Assembly (NCBI RefSeq): GCF_048128805.1
Contig: NC_136008.1
Coordinates: forward strand, 16,843,572-16,907,571
Origin: Centroberyx gerrardi
Lineage: Eukaryota; Chordata; Actinopteri; Beryciformes; Berycidae
Reading direction: 5' to 3'
Length of the DNA stretch: 64,000 bases
Part shown: positions 44,323 to 56,800 of the stretch, in pieces
Layout: the number at the start of each line of letters is the position of its first letter
How positions within the stretch are numbered: the first letter of the stretch is position 1
Notes under the pieces: model-generated
What the model was told of the DNA's origin: nothing
The model's input: only the letters and a program-made list of their open reading frames with translations
The model's database searches: none
Translations under genes and position numbers: made by a program

Positions 44323-46330
44323 CTATTTGTCAGCCAGTCAGTTAAAATGGCAGAGAAAAGAAAAACAGACATCCGATCATTTTTCAGTGCACCGAAACGC
44401 CAAGTAGAAAGACCCCAGTAATATCAAAGGCAATTTGATAAAATCTTCATAAGAAAGGAATGAAGTGCTTATGGAAATGTTTCATAATGGACCTCTATAT
44501 ACATTTAATACAACAGTACTTTTAGAGGCACCTTTGGTGTCCCCTTCAGGAATTGCTCTTGAGAAATTTTTCTGTTTATTGTCCCCCCCCAACAGTGAAA
44601 TGAAATATCCGCCCTTGGTTGGTATAATTTGTTGATACTGGTCAGTGCATTTCTGATCGGCTGTCTCTCTGTTCTCTCCTATGTTTCCGGGGAGTGACGT
44701 GATGCTGCAGTAATCTTTTAGAAGGGACTCCTTCTGTGTGATATCTTGTGCTACTGGGGGAAATCAAATGTGTGGCATGGTCTATAGTATTCTGGCTGGG
44801 GTTATTGTGGACCGTTTGGTCACGTGGGTGTATAGCCGCTACGAAATTGCGGGTGACTGTCCCGGCTCGGCCCACTCTGAAACTGATTTTATTTTGCGTG
44901 CACGCAATGTTCTTGTGTATTGGGGCTCCTGGTTTTTGTTTTTCATTTGGGAAAACCAAACGCTGAGCTATTGATGTTTCTATCTGTTTATCCTAATTGC
45001 TATACTCTATTGGGGTCGATGGGTGTATTGTTTGCTGTGGAATTGTAGTGAAATTTTAACTTAATCCGGCATGGTTTTATAGCACATGGAGTGGGTTTAG
45101 TATGGTAATGTTTCTCCAGTGAAATCTAAACTTTTCCCCAGGATACATATTACATTAGGCTACATTACATTACATTACATGACGTCATTTAGCAGACGCT
45201 TTTGTCCAAAGCGACTTACAATAAATGCATTTTGTCAACCGTAGCGAAACCAACTGTATAGTCTTCATCAGCTAAGCCCTAAGAATAAGTAGCATTTGTA
45301 GAATCAGTTTTTCTTAGTTTTTTTTTTTTTTTTTATTTAGTCGTAGAAGGGGAAGAAGATCGTTACAGGTTAGTTCAAGTGGGGTCCAGATGTAACAAAC
45401 GTAACAAAACGAAAAGGTGGGGCAGAGAAATTGAGGGATAAAAAAAATAAAGGCCCATGAAGCTGAGGCATCAAAATGCGCAATAATTACTGACCTTTTC
45501 AGTAGTGCAAGGCAAGCACCAGCAGCATTTCCACTGCCGGTGATGAACGGCATTAAGAGGCTCAGTGCCTCTACACCTTCCCCCTGTCCTGAAGGGAGGA
45601 CAGTGGGCTCAGTGCCTCTCTCTACATACCCACCCCTTTACTCCATCTTTTAATTGTTTATTGTTTATTGTTATTAGACAACGTTATAGTTTATTTTCTT
45701 GTCCCCTGCTATACACCAACGCGACCAAACGGTCCACAATAACCCCAGCCCAGAACAGCTACTAGACCATGCCACAAAAGTTAAAGCCTCGCTCGCTCTG
45801 GACAGTCCGGAGCCCTTCTAAAAGATTCACTGCAGCATCACGTCACTCCCCGATCAGAAATGCACTGACCATTATTAACAAATTATAGCCTACCAACATA
45901 TTACGTAAAAATATAGGCTAGAAAACAAAAATAACAAAGTGAAATACAATAACAGTGCCTCGCTGTATACATGCAAACTAGTAGCCTATCTGTTCTGTAG
46001 CTAATTGAATTACAGGCTTTTTTTTGACTAAAATAGCCCACACAGGCTACCTTTGAATCCAAAGACATTGATTGTTTATTCTACGCGTTTCAGCATTCTA
46101 AAATATCTTCCTGAGTCATGACAGAGTTCTTGAAGGGTTTCTGACAATACAGAGAACCTGTTTTGGTGACACTCTGAACCTTTAAGAATGTACATTCCAC
46201 TTTAACTAGCCTACTGGTATCTAACTATATACTTAATACTCAAGGGAAAACATAACTAGCGTTCAATAAAAAAAAAAAACTTGCCTTTGGGGAGAAGCAC
46301 ACTCCCAAGGATCAGTATAAGCAGATGCAT
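41333..46330 (-). CDS. Two-domain Ly6/uPAR-like GPI-anchored protein, copy B (208 aa)
   Basis: Tandem paralogue of the gene at 15,788-23,594. Exons (minus): 46285-46330, 42952-43068, 42717-42863, 41667-41780, 41333-41535; identical lengths and phases, all open, same GC donor after exon 1. Domain 1 differs from copy A by one residue (Pro to Leu in the CYECVPG loop). Domain 2 differs at about 12 positions, including AP to VT, Tyr to His, Asn to Ser, AA to VE, ICLGTTS to MCSGITP and AQ to KE, while all cysteines and the GPI tail are unchanged. It looks functional. Intron 1 holds a 2.9-kb inverted-arm insertion with a nested hAT element. Confidence 0.85.
43131..45985. mobile_element. Insertion with long inverted arms in uPAR-like B intron 1
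   Basis: Left arm (43,131-43,203 plus 44,618 to about 44,850) and right arm (about 45,715-45,985) are inverted relatives: the left has GCACTGTTATTGTATTTC, the right GAAATACAATAACAGTGC. Copy A instead joins the flanks directly around its solo LTR. The middle holds a TTAGCAGACGC repeat (about 45,160-45,390). Fold-back or composite element, family unknown. Confidence 0.6.
43204..44617 (+). mobile_element. Non-autonomous hAT element (1414 bp), copy 2
   Basis: Same element as 20,736-22,133 in the opposite orientation, with its own perfect 8-bp duplication GTTGGTAT (43196-43203, 44618-44625). An ATG at 44347 opens a 24-codon frame containing [15 protein letters not shown], a hAT transposase N-terminus relic. 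A long (GT)n/(G)n tract lies near 44,258-44,322. Confidence 0.85.
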
Positions 46331-47851
46331 TTCAGGATGGCGGGTGGAGTCCAAGTGGCTCAAATTTTGGGCAGTTACAGCTTTAAGTAGTTCTGCTAAG
46401 TAGGAGTGGTCTCAGGATGACATCCATCATCCTTGATAAACACAAACATATTTGACTGTTAAATCTAATTTACTTTGAAGATGGAAATGTGTATATTTGC
46501 AAGTACAGCAAGTTGAAAATATAATCTAACCTATATGAGGGTCTTTGTTTTGTATCCTGTTGCCAAGCACTTCCACTTACTTTCTTATTAATGCACCTGT
46601 AAATGGCAACTTTATTTACACATGCCTAGTTTTAAAACTTTTAAATATAGGGTTAGATGGGTGAGATGGGTTTCATATACAGGCATTTCCCCATAAACAC
46701 TGTCTAGTGTTTTCCATTCCCTTTTTGCACTGCTCATGTTCAGGGTCAAAATTAAGTAAACACCAACACAAATTGTCACTGCAGTAAAGGATTCTGGTGG
46801 TGAAGTTTTCTTTCAGGGCTCTTTCTAAAAAGTTTGAAGGTTGTGCTGGGGTGCCACTGATCAAAAACACTGATCACATACAGATTTCACGTTAGTAACT
46901 TTATCCCATGATGCATATTTGATGCGAGTACAGCATAGACCATAAAATGGCAATGCCCCTACCAACAAGGCGAGAGCAGTCAATAGTTTGAAAAACATGA
47001 TAGTGATGTTAGATAATATAGCAAGGTCTTCTCAATAACCAAATATGATCCAACTTGAGCAAATATATACATCCTAAAACTGCCTACAATTGCATTTAGA
47101 CAGGACGCCCTTAGAGATTACCCCAAATTGTTACAGTACATTAGTAGTGATTAGCACTGGCCTTCGAGCAGATGAGTGGACCAAAATGATGCCATAAAAA
47201 GCACCACACAATTTAAGAACCACAAACGGAAATCCTTGTCCTTGGGTTTCCTTTTATTTTGAATTTACCCTGTATGTGATGAGTACTAAGAGACAAATTG
47301 TTTTATATTGTATGCTTTAATGAAAATAAAAAAAAACAACAACTGACAGAGGCGTGCTGCTTTTTCATCTCAGAAACCATCTCTATACCACCACGTACAT
47401 CAGGACTGTGGTCACAACATACACGGTCAATAATGGCTTTCAAATAAAAACATCAACACATTCTGTTCAGACATGTACAGAACACAAGTACAGAACACAT
47501 GAGCAAGTACAGAACGCTCTTGCCCTAGTGTAGCGATAGGCAACTTCGTGCCATGGAGCGCCAAGAGTCTGCACGATTTCATTCCAGCCGAACACTACCG
47601 ATTGGCACACCTTCAACCACGGATGAGGAAGTCATCAGTGAAATCACCTGGTGTAGTGTTTGGTTGGAGGGTATGTCCAACTCTTCACCACCAACAGGTC
47701 TCCCGCTTTAACCTTTCCCTCCTGCGAGGTGCGAATGACATTGTCCATTTTCAGATCCACCTTTCTCTTTGCGTGACTCTATTATAGGACTGAGGACCAC
47801 CCGTTTTTCTCGGGGGTGATGGTGCTGTATCGCAGCAGTCCAACCAAGGCG

Positions 47852-50800
47852 CTAGGACAGCAGGCGGCTGTATTCAGAGAGGGCCGATGACTTTTTCACC
47901 CCGTCCCAGATGCGAGCTGCATAGTGAAACCTGCAACAACAGCACAACTCATTTATATAAGATCTCAATATCTATTCACCTGTATGAATCTCATGTGCTT
48001 TTTGTTTCAAGGTAGATATGTAGATGTAGATATGTTATGAATGATGAGTGATTAAAGTAGAGTGTGTTGAGTCTCTGTTTCCTTTACCAGTTCTTCTCAG
48101 TGAGGATGGTGTGTGACAGCTGACAGCGGGGCATGGCTAGTATTTGGCTGCGGAGCTTGGAGACCATGGTGGAGAAGGTAGGGTGTCCTCTGTACCCCGG
48201 TAGAAAAGAGAAGAGCGGGGACGTCCCAGACCCTAAACATGATGCAATGGCCACAATCATGTTTTCAAATAAATGACGTTTCTTCAATCAAATGATTGAT
48301 TTAAATGCCATACAATCTATAGAAGAAAAGTGGAGTTAGGTCTTACGGGAAGACTGACAAATTTTTTCTAACCTGCTTTCGTAAGAGCATCTTCCCCTTC
48401 ATTCTCCTGCAGAGGCAGCAGGAACATGTTGACTTCAGTGTCCAGATAGTCCCGCCCCAGGCCAGGGAAGATATTGCAGTCGAGCATGGATAATGTGCCT
48501 GAAACCAGATACCAAACCACAGGCAGGATGAGCATGGGCATGTCGCAATATCTGACGCAATCTGAAATAAAGATTGCGTCTGAAATAAAGATTGCCCCCC
48601 CCCCCACCAGGTTTCCTTTTTTTTTGTTTTGTATTGTCTTTATTGGTTTTCTTTCATGGTGCGAATAAATAAAACCTAAACCTAAACCCTCAAAATGTAT
48701 TTATGTATGAGTAGCAGATTCTCTCTGTGTGAGTTTTTAACCTTTGTATTTGAGATGAGAATGGGCCATCAATTTGTCCACCACCATATGCATTTTCTTG
48801 AGATTCCTAGGGCAGAACTCGTCCCGCCTGGCTTTATTCTGCAGGAACACTAGATGGAGGAGGGATAAAAAAGAAAGGAGTTTCATTTTCAGTATATTAA
48901 GTGTGTTAGTGCGTGTGGATGTGTGTGTGTGTGTGTGTGTGTGTTTCTGCATAGAAAGGTCACCTATATGGGGATAGTACTCAGCTCCATCATCACTGCT
49001 TGAAGAGCCAGTGCTGTCATGGCTTGCTGAGGGAGTGGAGGGCTTCAGCATCTCAGCAGTCTGAAGGAACCTACCCAGAAACATGCCACAAAATTTTCTG
49101 CACATGGTGTGAGGCTTCAAATGGGCCACGGCCACAAAGTGCGGGACAAGTGATATGCCCCGCTCTATTTCTATGGGCAAAACAAAAAATAATTTTCTGT
49201 GGTTCATTTTTCTGTGTTCTATGGTGTAAATAATTGTCGTCACCTTTTCACAGTTATCAGAGACCTCCATTATCATTAAAATGTTTATTTTCTGGAAGTC
49301 ACAAAATGCAATTCTAATCTATACAAATAGACAACCTTATAAAATGAAAACAATTGTATAATGTAAAAAATTCTCAGCTGCATTTGTAGGACTCGGCGCT
49401 AGATGCTGGCTATTTAGAGTGTTCTTATTTACAGTTAATCAGCTACATTTTCACAATTCTTTACAGTTTACATACAGTATGTTCAGTTCCAACTCATCAC
49501 ATTGTCTGGCCAACATTTATCTGATTTGAACTTTTGAATCCATATGAGATGGAGAGCAAGAATGAAAACAAATCCAGTTATTTTTATACTATTATGAACA
49601 GGTGTTCATAACATGAGGAACAGTGTACTGTCCTGTGTGTGTTGGCATATGCATCACATACACTACACTTCATTCAGTCACAGCATAGCTACTAATTTTA
49701 CATTTCAAAATGACATACTGTTTAAAGACTTTTTGTTGAATGAATTTAAAGATTTTGGTCATTGTTTAGTATGATGTATGCTGTTCATGCCTGGGCGATG
49801 TAATTCTCAAATAGGCCATATCTGTCTATAGCCAAATCTTTTTCTTTACAACAAATATACAGTAATATGTGAATTCACACTACTTTTCCATAATTATTAT
49901 GCAAATTCCCAAACTTTCCAAAACCTGTAAAATATCACATTTGGTGTCCATACATTTCCAGACTCAATAGGCCAGTGTAGCTTACATACTTTTTAACAGC
50001 AAACTGTTGGAATGCATTTATACTGTAGCTACAATTAAAACCAAAACCTTATCTGGCAAGATCAAAACAGGATGGAGAAATTGGGCAGGCATTCAACTGT
50101 TCAAAAGAGAGTAGTCAAGCCACAACCTCTATGACAAGTTCCAATCTGGTTTTCCATTTCTAACACAGAACTTAAACTTGTTGGTTGATTCTGATGTCAG
50201 AAAGCTATCTGTACTTGTTTTGATGGATCTTAGTGCAGCATTTGATACAGCAGACCATAGCATAGGTTCTCAGCTGGTTTAAATCTTATCTGGAAGGCCA
50301 AAGCTTTATTGTGTCCCTTGGTGACTTTAACTCGGACAAAGTAAATATATCATGTGGGGCCCCACAGGGGTAAATTTTAGGGCCCTTTCTATTTAATCTC
50401 TACATGCTCCCCCTCAACCATATCATCAGGAATCACAATATTTCTTATCACAGTTATGCAGATGATACACAGCTATATATTTCATTGTCCCTGATCTGAG
50501 TCCTCTTAATTCCCTGGTCAACTGTTTGATTCATATAGATCCCAAACTTTCTTGTTCTTGTTCTGGGACCACAGGCTCACAGAGAGAAAGTCTTTCCTCT
50601 ATTAGAGTCTCTCTCATTAATTAGTGGCAGCAAAGTCACATGTCAGCAGCATCACAAAGTCTGCTTTCTATCATTTGAGTCAGAGGTTTCTTATCGCAAG
50701 CTGACACTGAAAAACTTGTATATGCTTTCATAACCAGCAGGTTAGACTATTCCAATGCACTTCTTTGTGGCCTTCCCAAGAAAACTATTGGAAGACTGCA

Positions 50801-53800
50801 GCTCATCCAAAATGCAGCTACTCCTGTTTTAACAAGAACTTGGAAATCTGACCACATTATTCCAGTCCTTAAAAGCCTTCATTGATTACCTGTTAGCTTC
50901 AGAATAGATTTTAAGATTCTACTTATGGTGTACAAGACCATAAATGGTCTGGCAATGCAGTAATATCAGATATGCTTTCTAGTTATGAGACAGACCTCTA
51001 AGGTCATCAGGCACCGGTCTTCTCCACACCCCCAAGACTAAATCTAAATCCAGTGAATTAGCTTTCAACTTTTATGCTCCTAAGAAATGGAACAGTCTGC
51101 CTGCTGACATTAGGGCGTCCTCGACATTAACTTTGTTTAAAAGCAAAATCAAAATATATATCTGCTACCACTAAGCTGGCTTCAGTGATTGTGCTCAACT
51201 ACCACAGACAAGTAGTATACAGCCTGCAGAATTATTATTATTATTATTTATTTATTTATTTTTTTCACCTTTATTTATTCAGGGGGAGTTTCACTGAGAG
51301 CAATGCTCTCTTTTTCAGGAACGCCCTGATCACATTCACACACATTCACACCTGGAAGCTGACCAGTACAACCACAGTCTGATCTGCTGCCACTGAGCAG
51401 CTCCACTGGAGCGGTTGGGGTTAAGGGCCTTGCTCAAGGGCACCTCAGTGGTGGTAATGAGGGAGGGGCAAGCGCTGCTTTTCACTTTCCCCACCCAGAT
51501 TTATCCTGCCGGTCCGGGGGATTGAACTGACGACCTTCCGGTCACAAGCTCGCTTCTCTAACCTTTAGGCCACCACTGCCCCACCATAATTATAATTTTC
51601 AGTAGTGTATTGACAGTTAATTCAAACAGTAAAAATGTACTTTTGATGACAATTCTGACAGCTTATGAAAAGAATAGTATACCTCAGGCAAGTGGCTTGA
51701 CTATTAGGCTAGAAGTATTCAAATCCCTAGTCATAATTAAAACTAAAGTCATCCTGTTCACATAGTCCTGAATCGAGGATGGCGTACTGAACAGGGTGGG
51801 GTTTTTGGTTTGTTTTTTTTACATATACACTGTCCCACTCGTAGTGTGATGCATGAGTATCAGCACATTTTAGATAGGTAGTCTGTCATCTTCAAAAGGT
51901 CTTAAAATTTAATTTGGCAGTACATAATGTTTTCTGAAACAGTACTGAAAACATACAACAATGAAAACTCTCCAGGGAAGATAACAGGCCTCCATGGCAT
52001 CATAGTTTTTCAATTCAGTTTCTATTCTTTGTCCAATGCAAGTGTTTGGCGATAAAATCCAAAAATGTAATTATTTTTTATTTTATTTAACCACCAGAAA
52101 AGCCTCACTGAGATACATGATCTCTTTTATAAGAGGGACCTGGCCAAGAAAAGCAGCATCAATGACAGACACAAAGGTTAGAGACACACAAGATAAAACA
52201 ATATGAAGCATAAACACAACAAATAAAAAATAACACCAAGTTAGGAGCAACGGCTTATAACAAAAGAGATCAGTTGACGTCCACCAAGTCCATAAAGTCC
52301 ATATGAAGAACCAATCCAAGCCAAGACATTAAGTCATGCAAAACAGCAGCAACTTCTTATAGAACTTAATTCTCAGTTTTAAATTCATGTGACATGAAGC
52401 AAGGGTATGCCTCACCCATGTGCACAGCCACACATACATACTGACTTTGCTAACATTTGTTTTCTATAAGTCTCATTCAAAGAATTACAATATTGGCCTT
52501 ATGAAAAAGTAGATGTCAAATATCCTCTCAAGCTACAAGATGAAATTCTCAACATTCCTGAGGGGAGGTGAACTTTTAAAATGTCGTCAGAGCCTTCATA
52601 TGAGCTCCCCTTGCCTTTTCTCCTGTGTGTCTAGGCAGTAAGTATATCGCAGGTCTATAGCAGATGGAAAGTTACCTACCTGTAGAGGTTTATGTCAGCG
52701 AACCAGTCTTGAACCACTATAACCACATGGCACACTGTGAACAGGAAGGCGGCGATCTGAAGAGACTGTTGATGACACATTATAGAAAGAGTTCTCATTT
52801 TTTAGTATTCATTCAGAATTCTTTGTAAGCCTATATAAAATCTAAAACAATGGCAAAAAGAGTTTAGTCAGGGGAAAGAAAGAAACCTTTAAAAAATTAA
52901 AGGTTTTAGAATTTATAAATGAAAAAAATCAGAAAAAAATTCCCATGCATACTTAATCATTTTGAAAACATTTCTATATAATTATTTTGAATGTGGTTCC
53001 TCTCAAAATCATTTTTTCAAGTATGCTAAATTTCCCATTCATTTCTTTTATGAAATGACCACAGAATTTTTAAAAAATGCCAAAATTACAAATTTTAAGA
53101 TAAATGGATGAAATTTACCACGTCATCTACAACATGTCCTCTGTCAGACAAAATGTTTCTGTGAAGATCTGGAAAAAATTACCTCAGTTATTATGAAAAA
53201 TGTGAAAAGTACCATTTACAGTAAAACATTTCAATGCACTGTGGGCTCAATTTTTGATGTATCAAAAATCTGAATTGATATTTTGTCGGGGACAGTCTGA
53301 AGATGCCGTCTACCAAGTTTGGTGTCAATTGAACGTAAAATGTAGGAGGAGATAGGTTTCATTAGTTTTACAGTTTTTGAAAAAATGAGAGTGATGGACT
53401 TCATAATTTGCACTAGGTTGCAGCATATGAAAGTTTCTTCTCATTTGAGCCAACATTTTGGTGAAAGTTGCAAAGCCGTAGCACTTACGGCTGATTTTTC
53501 ATGAATTTTCAAAGTTTAGGCGCTTGCTGCAGCACCACCATGGGGAGAATTGGCACCAAACTTGAGCTGCACTGCTGTGCAAAATTTTGTGCATATTCGT
53601 TCATGGGAAGGCAGTTTTAGTCAGAAGAAAGAAGAAGAAAGAAGGAAGAAAGATAATAGCAGCAAAAACAATAGGCTACCAGCCCTGTGGGCCCGGTCGC
53701 CTAACAACTGTTTTAGCCCACTGCCCTCTGCAGGCCAAACACTGACCTGCATCTCTATATACGTGTGAGGAAGGTTATACTCTGGAGGCAACTTCCGATC

Positions 53801-56800
53801 ATTGTTGATGAGATGGTCCAAAATAGAGGGGCTGAGGATAGGCTGAAGAAACAAATTTCATTGATTTTCCAAGGCTGTATTTTACTTTTCACAGTTCATA
53901 ACTTACTCACTTTTAACATTCTGACAGCAAAGTGAACATCTGAGAAGTGGCTAACAGATGACATCATCCTACAGTACAGCCAAAGAAAGAGAGAAGCTCC
54001 CAATTTAAATAGTCCTTGATTCTTACCTGTGTATCCAAGAAGATGACTCTCTCCTGTGTGATATAGAAATCAATCCCAGTGCTCTGGTTTCCTCCTCTTT
54101 CCTTGATTTCTTGAGTCTGGGCTCTGAATACATAGCCCCTGTGCAAGCAAGCACACATGTCAATGTCCTCCCTCACTCATTCTTTCAATCTGCCATTCTG
54201 TCAGTGCAAGTACACATGTATGTTTATTTCAGATGTTTTCAGAACCTAACAGCTGGGAATGGGAATTTTAAGTATTTTTCACAGATCTATTACATAATTT
54301 AAAGTGACCAAACTGATGAAGCCAATGGAACAGGCTGATTTTAGAACTTCTATTAACAGTACACATTGTATAGGTTGTAAAAGCATGAGTTGTTTTGGCA
54401 ACATTGCTTCTAAGAAGGAAAAGATTAATTGGCCAATAATCGTGAGCAACAGGAATATAAAGTGAACAGAAAGCCAAATTAGACCTAACTCACAGTCTGC
54501 TTTCCAATTGTGTGCCTATCAATTAAATGAGTGCAAACTGTTCCTGGGTATTACAGACATTTGTATGAAACTCATAACACATTTTGCTTCCTGATAAGCT
54601 ATAATAACTAGTGTGGAGTTTGGGTGCTACAGGGTATTATCTACAAACCTTAAATGTGTCTGTATTCTGCTTTTTAGATTACTTTTCAAGCCCTCATGAT
54701 CAAAACATTCAACATTTTTTAATGTATGTTGTCATTAGGCTAGTGCTAATTCCTCCCAGTGCACTCTTGTGGAAACCAATAAAGATACATGTATTACCAA
54801 TTTAGACAAAGGTGTGAAAAAGCATTGGAAATTCCTAACTAATCTAACATGCAGCAACTAGGCACAAATTTCTGAGTAATTTGTGATGCAAAATGCTGCA
54901 TGTAGGATTCTAACTGGTACAAATAAGCAAAATCCCATCACTCCACTTCTGGCATCTCTTCACTGGTTACCTGTAATTGATTGAAGATCTCACTGATTAT
55001 GATTTTAAAGCCCAGTTAGGTCTGAGTCCAAGCTATATTGCAGACTTTTAACCCCCTATGAGCCAGTGTGCCGCTTCAGATCCTCAGGCAGGGGCCGTGT
55101 AGCTGTTGTAGCTCCCTGAGGAGCTTAGGGTAGTAGAATCAGTATCCACTTTGAAGTCACTTCTAAATACCTATTTTTATAGACTGGCTTTGATGTGATG
55201 TATTTTATCCTATTAGTATAGTTTTTACTGTCTAATCTTATCATTTTACCATATTTCTTTGAATTTATTTTATGAGTATGTTTGCTTTTATTTGATTGTT
55301 AAATCATTCTGTAAACCCTTTGTAAAAGTGTTATACAAATAAATGTTATTGTTACTTTATTAATAAATAAAATGTAATAACTCATTAACCTATTTGATCC
55401 ATCAGTTCAAACTTGAGCCACTTAATCATGCCCATCCCTACCAACTACCTTTGGTCTTCCTCAGGTGTGTTGGCAGATAACAGCGACATGATGGTGGATT
55501 TCCCAGTTCCCTGCAGGCCAATGACTCCCACTACCAACATATCTGTCTGGTCCCTCAGGTACTAGAACAACAAAACACAACTGTTGCTGAACAGTAACTG
55601 TATTAGACTTAGAAAATATAATGTAATATGTCAAGCAACAGCTACACAATCACAGAAGTGAATTAACTGATGACTCACCTCCATGGCGCTGTCACACCAA
55701 TTCATCTGATCATCCACTAGCTTGATGCTGTGCTTCATTTTCTCTGGAGGAAGTAGTTTCGACTGGCCAATCACGGCTGCAAGTCACATGAATGGATTTG
55801 AGATGTGCATTTAAAATCTATGCAGCTGTCATTTTGCCTTCATGTGTGCATCCAGGAGAGGATTTATCACATAAACAGTACAGAAAAAAAATGACAGGAC
55901 AGTGTGTGAAATCAGTGTTAACTCACGGTCCACAGCGATGCTTGATGCAGAAGCACCCATTCCTCGGTTTTGGATCTGGTATACCGGCTGGGTGGGGCGC
56001 TGTCCTTCCCTCTCCAACTTGGATGGCCCAGCACCAGAGGGCAGAGGGGCCGCCTCTTGAGGGGTCCCCGGCTTCCCTCCATCCTCCCTGGCTTTGATTA
56101 GCATGATGGGCTTCTCCAGGGCAGGGGCTCCACTGACGGGCGTGTTCTGAGAGGGCTTGGACTACAAAGGGATCCAACCGCACAAGTCAAGATAACGCTA
56201 CCTACGGGGTAGCAAATAACTGAAAACATATCTTTTTAATCACGCTTTTAACTAGCAGCAGCCTGTTTACCATTCTTAACTATTTTAGATATTTGCTATC
56301 TTTATTTATTATTTTAACTTTTTAAAAATAAGCACATGAGAACTTTTTTATTTGTACCGTCTTATTGCTCTTTTATCACTAGTTGCACCCTTTGATTTAT
56401 TATTCCTTTTTTTTATTTTTTTTTAAACTTTTTTATTTATTTTATCTGTAATTTTTCTTTTTACATACAGCAATGATTTGGTGCAGCGTTTGTTTGGCAA
56501 TGTGGGCTTATGTTTCTCCCTGTACATTTCAAATGTGTTTGTGTCAGCTTTAGCTTATCAATGTCTTAAGCCCATAGACTGCAGTTTTGGCATAGTGGTC
56601 TGTCTGATGCATTTTATGTATGAAAGGTGCTACACAAATAAAGTTTATTATTATTAATATAATTATTATTATAAGCAAATATTTCGGATAGGCCTACATA
56701 CCCTTTCCCCAGGGGGTTTCGCCAGTATGATGGGAGTCTTCTGAAGGAGTGGACCTGGGGGATCCTCGCTCCCATCCTGAAGCAAGGAAGAACTGTGAGT

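Larger units (their letters stand above)
36191..52955 (+). repeat. Segmental duplication, right copy (B)
   Basis: Direct tandem counterpart of 11,440-30,235. It starts abruptly within the Siglec C2 exon (GGGAAGCAACAAGCC), lacks about 580 bp holding four Siglec tail exons, and carries its own insertions at 38,631-39,846 and 43,131-45,985. It runs on directly into the 5' half of SMG9, which is single copy. Confidence 0.95.

Noticed and set aside
44642-44974. Open frames of 70-105 codons on both strands (also 30,391-30,660)
   Set aside because: They lie in an interspersed repeat present three times; no domain is recognised and frames differ between copies.
55829-56104. Separate small protein genes inside SMG9 exons
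   Set aside because: These open frames are SMG9 exons read through into introns, or shadow frames of them.
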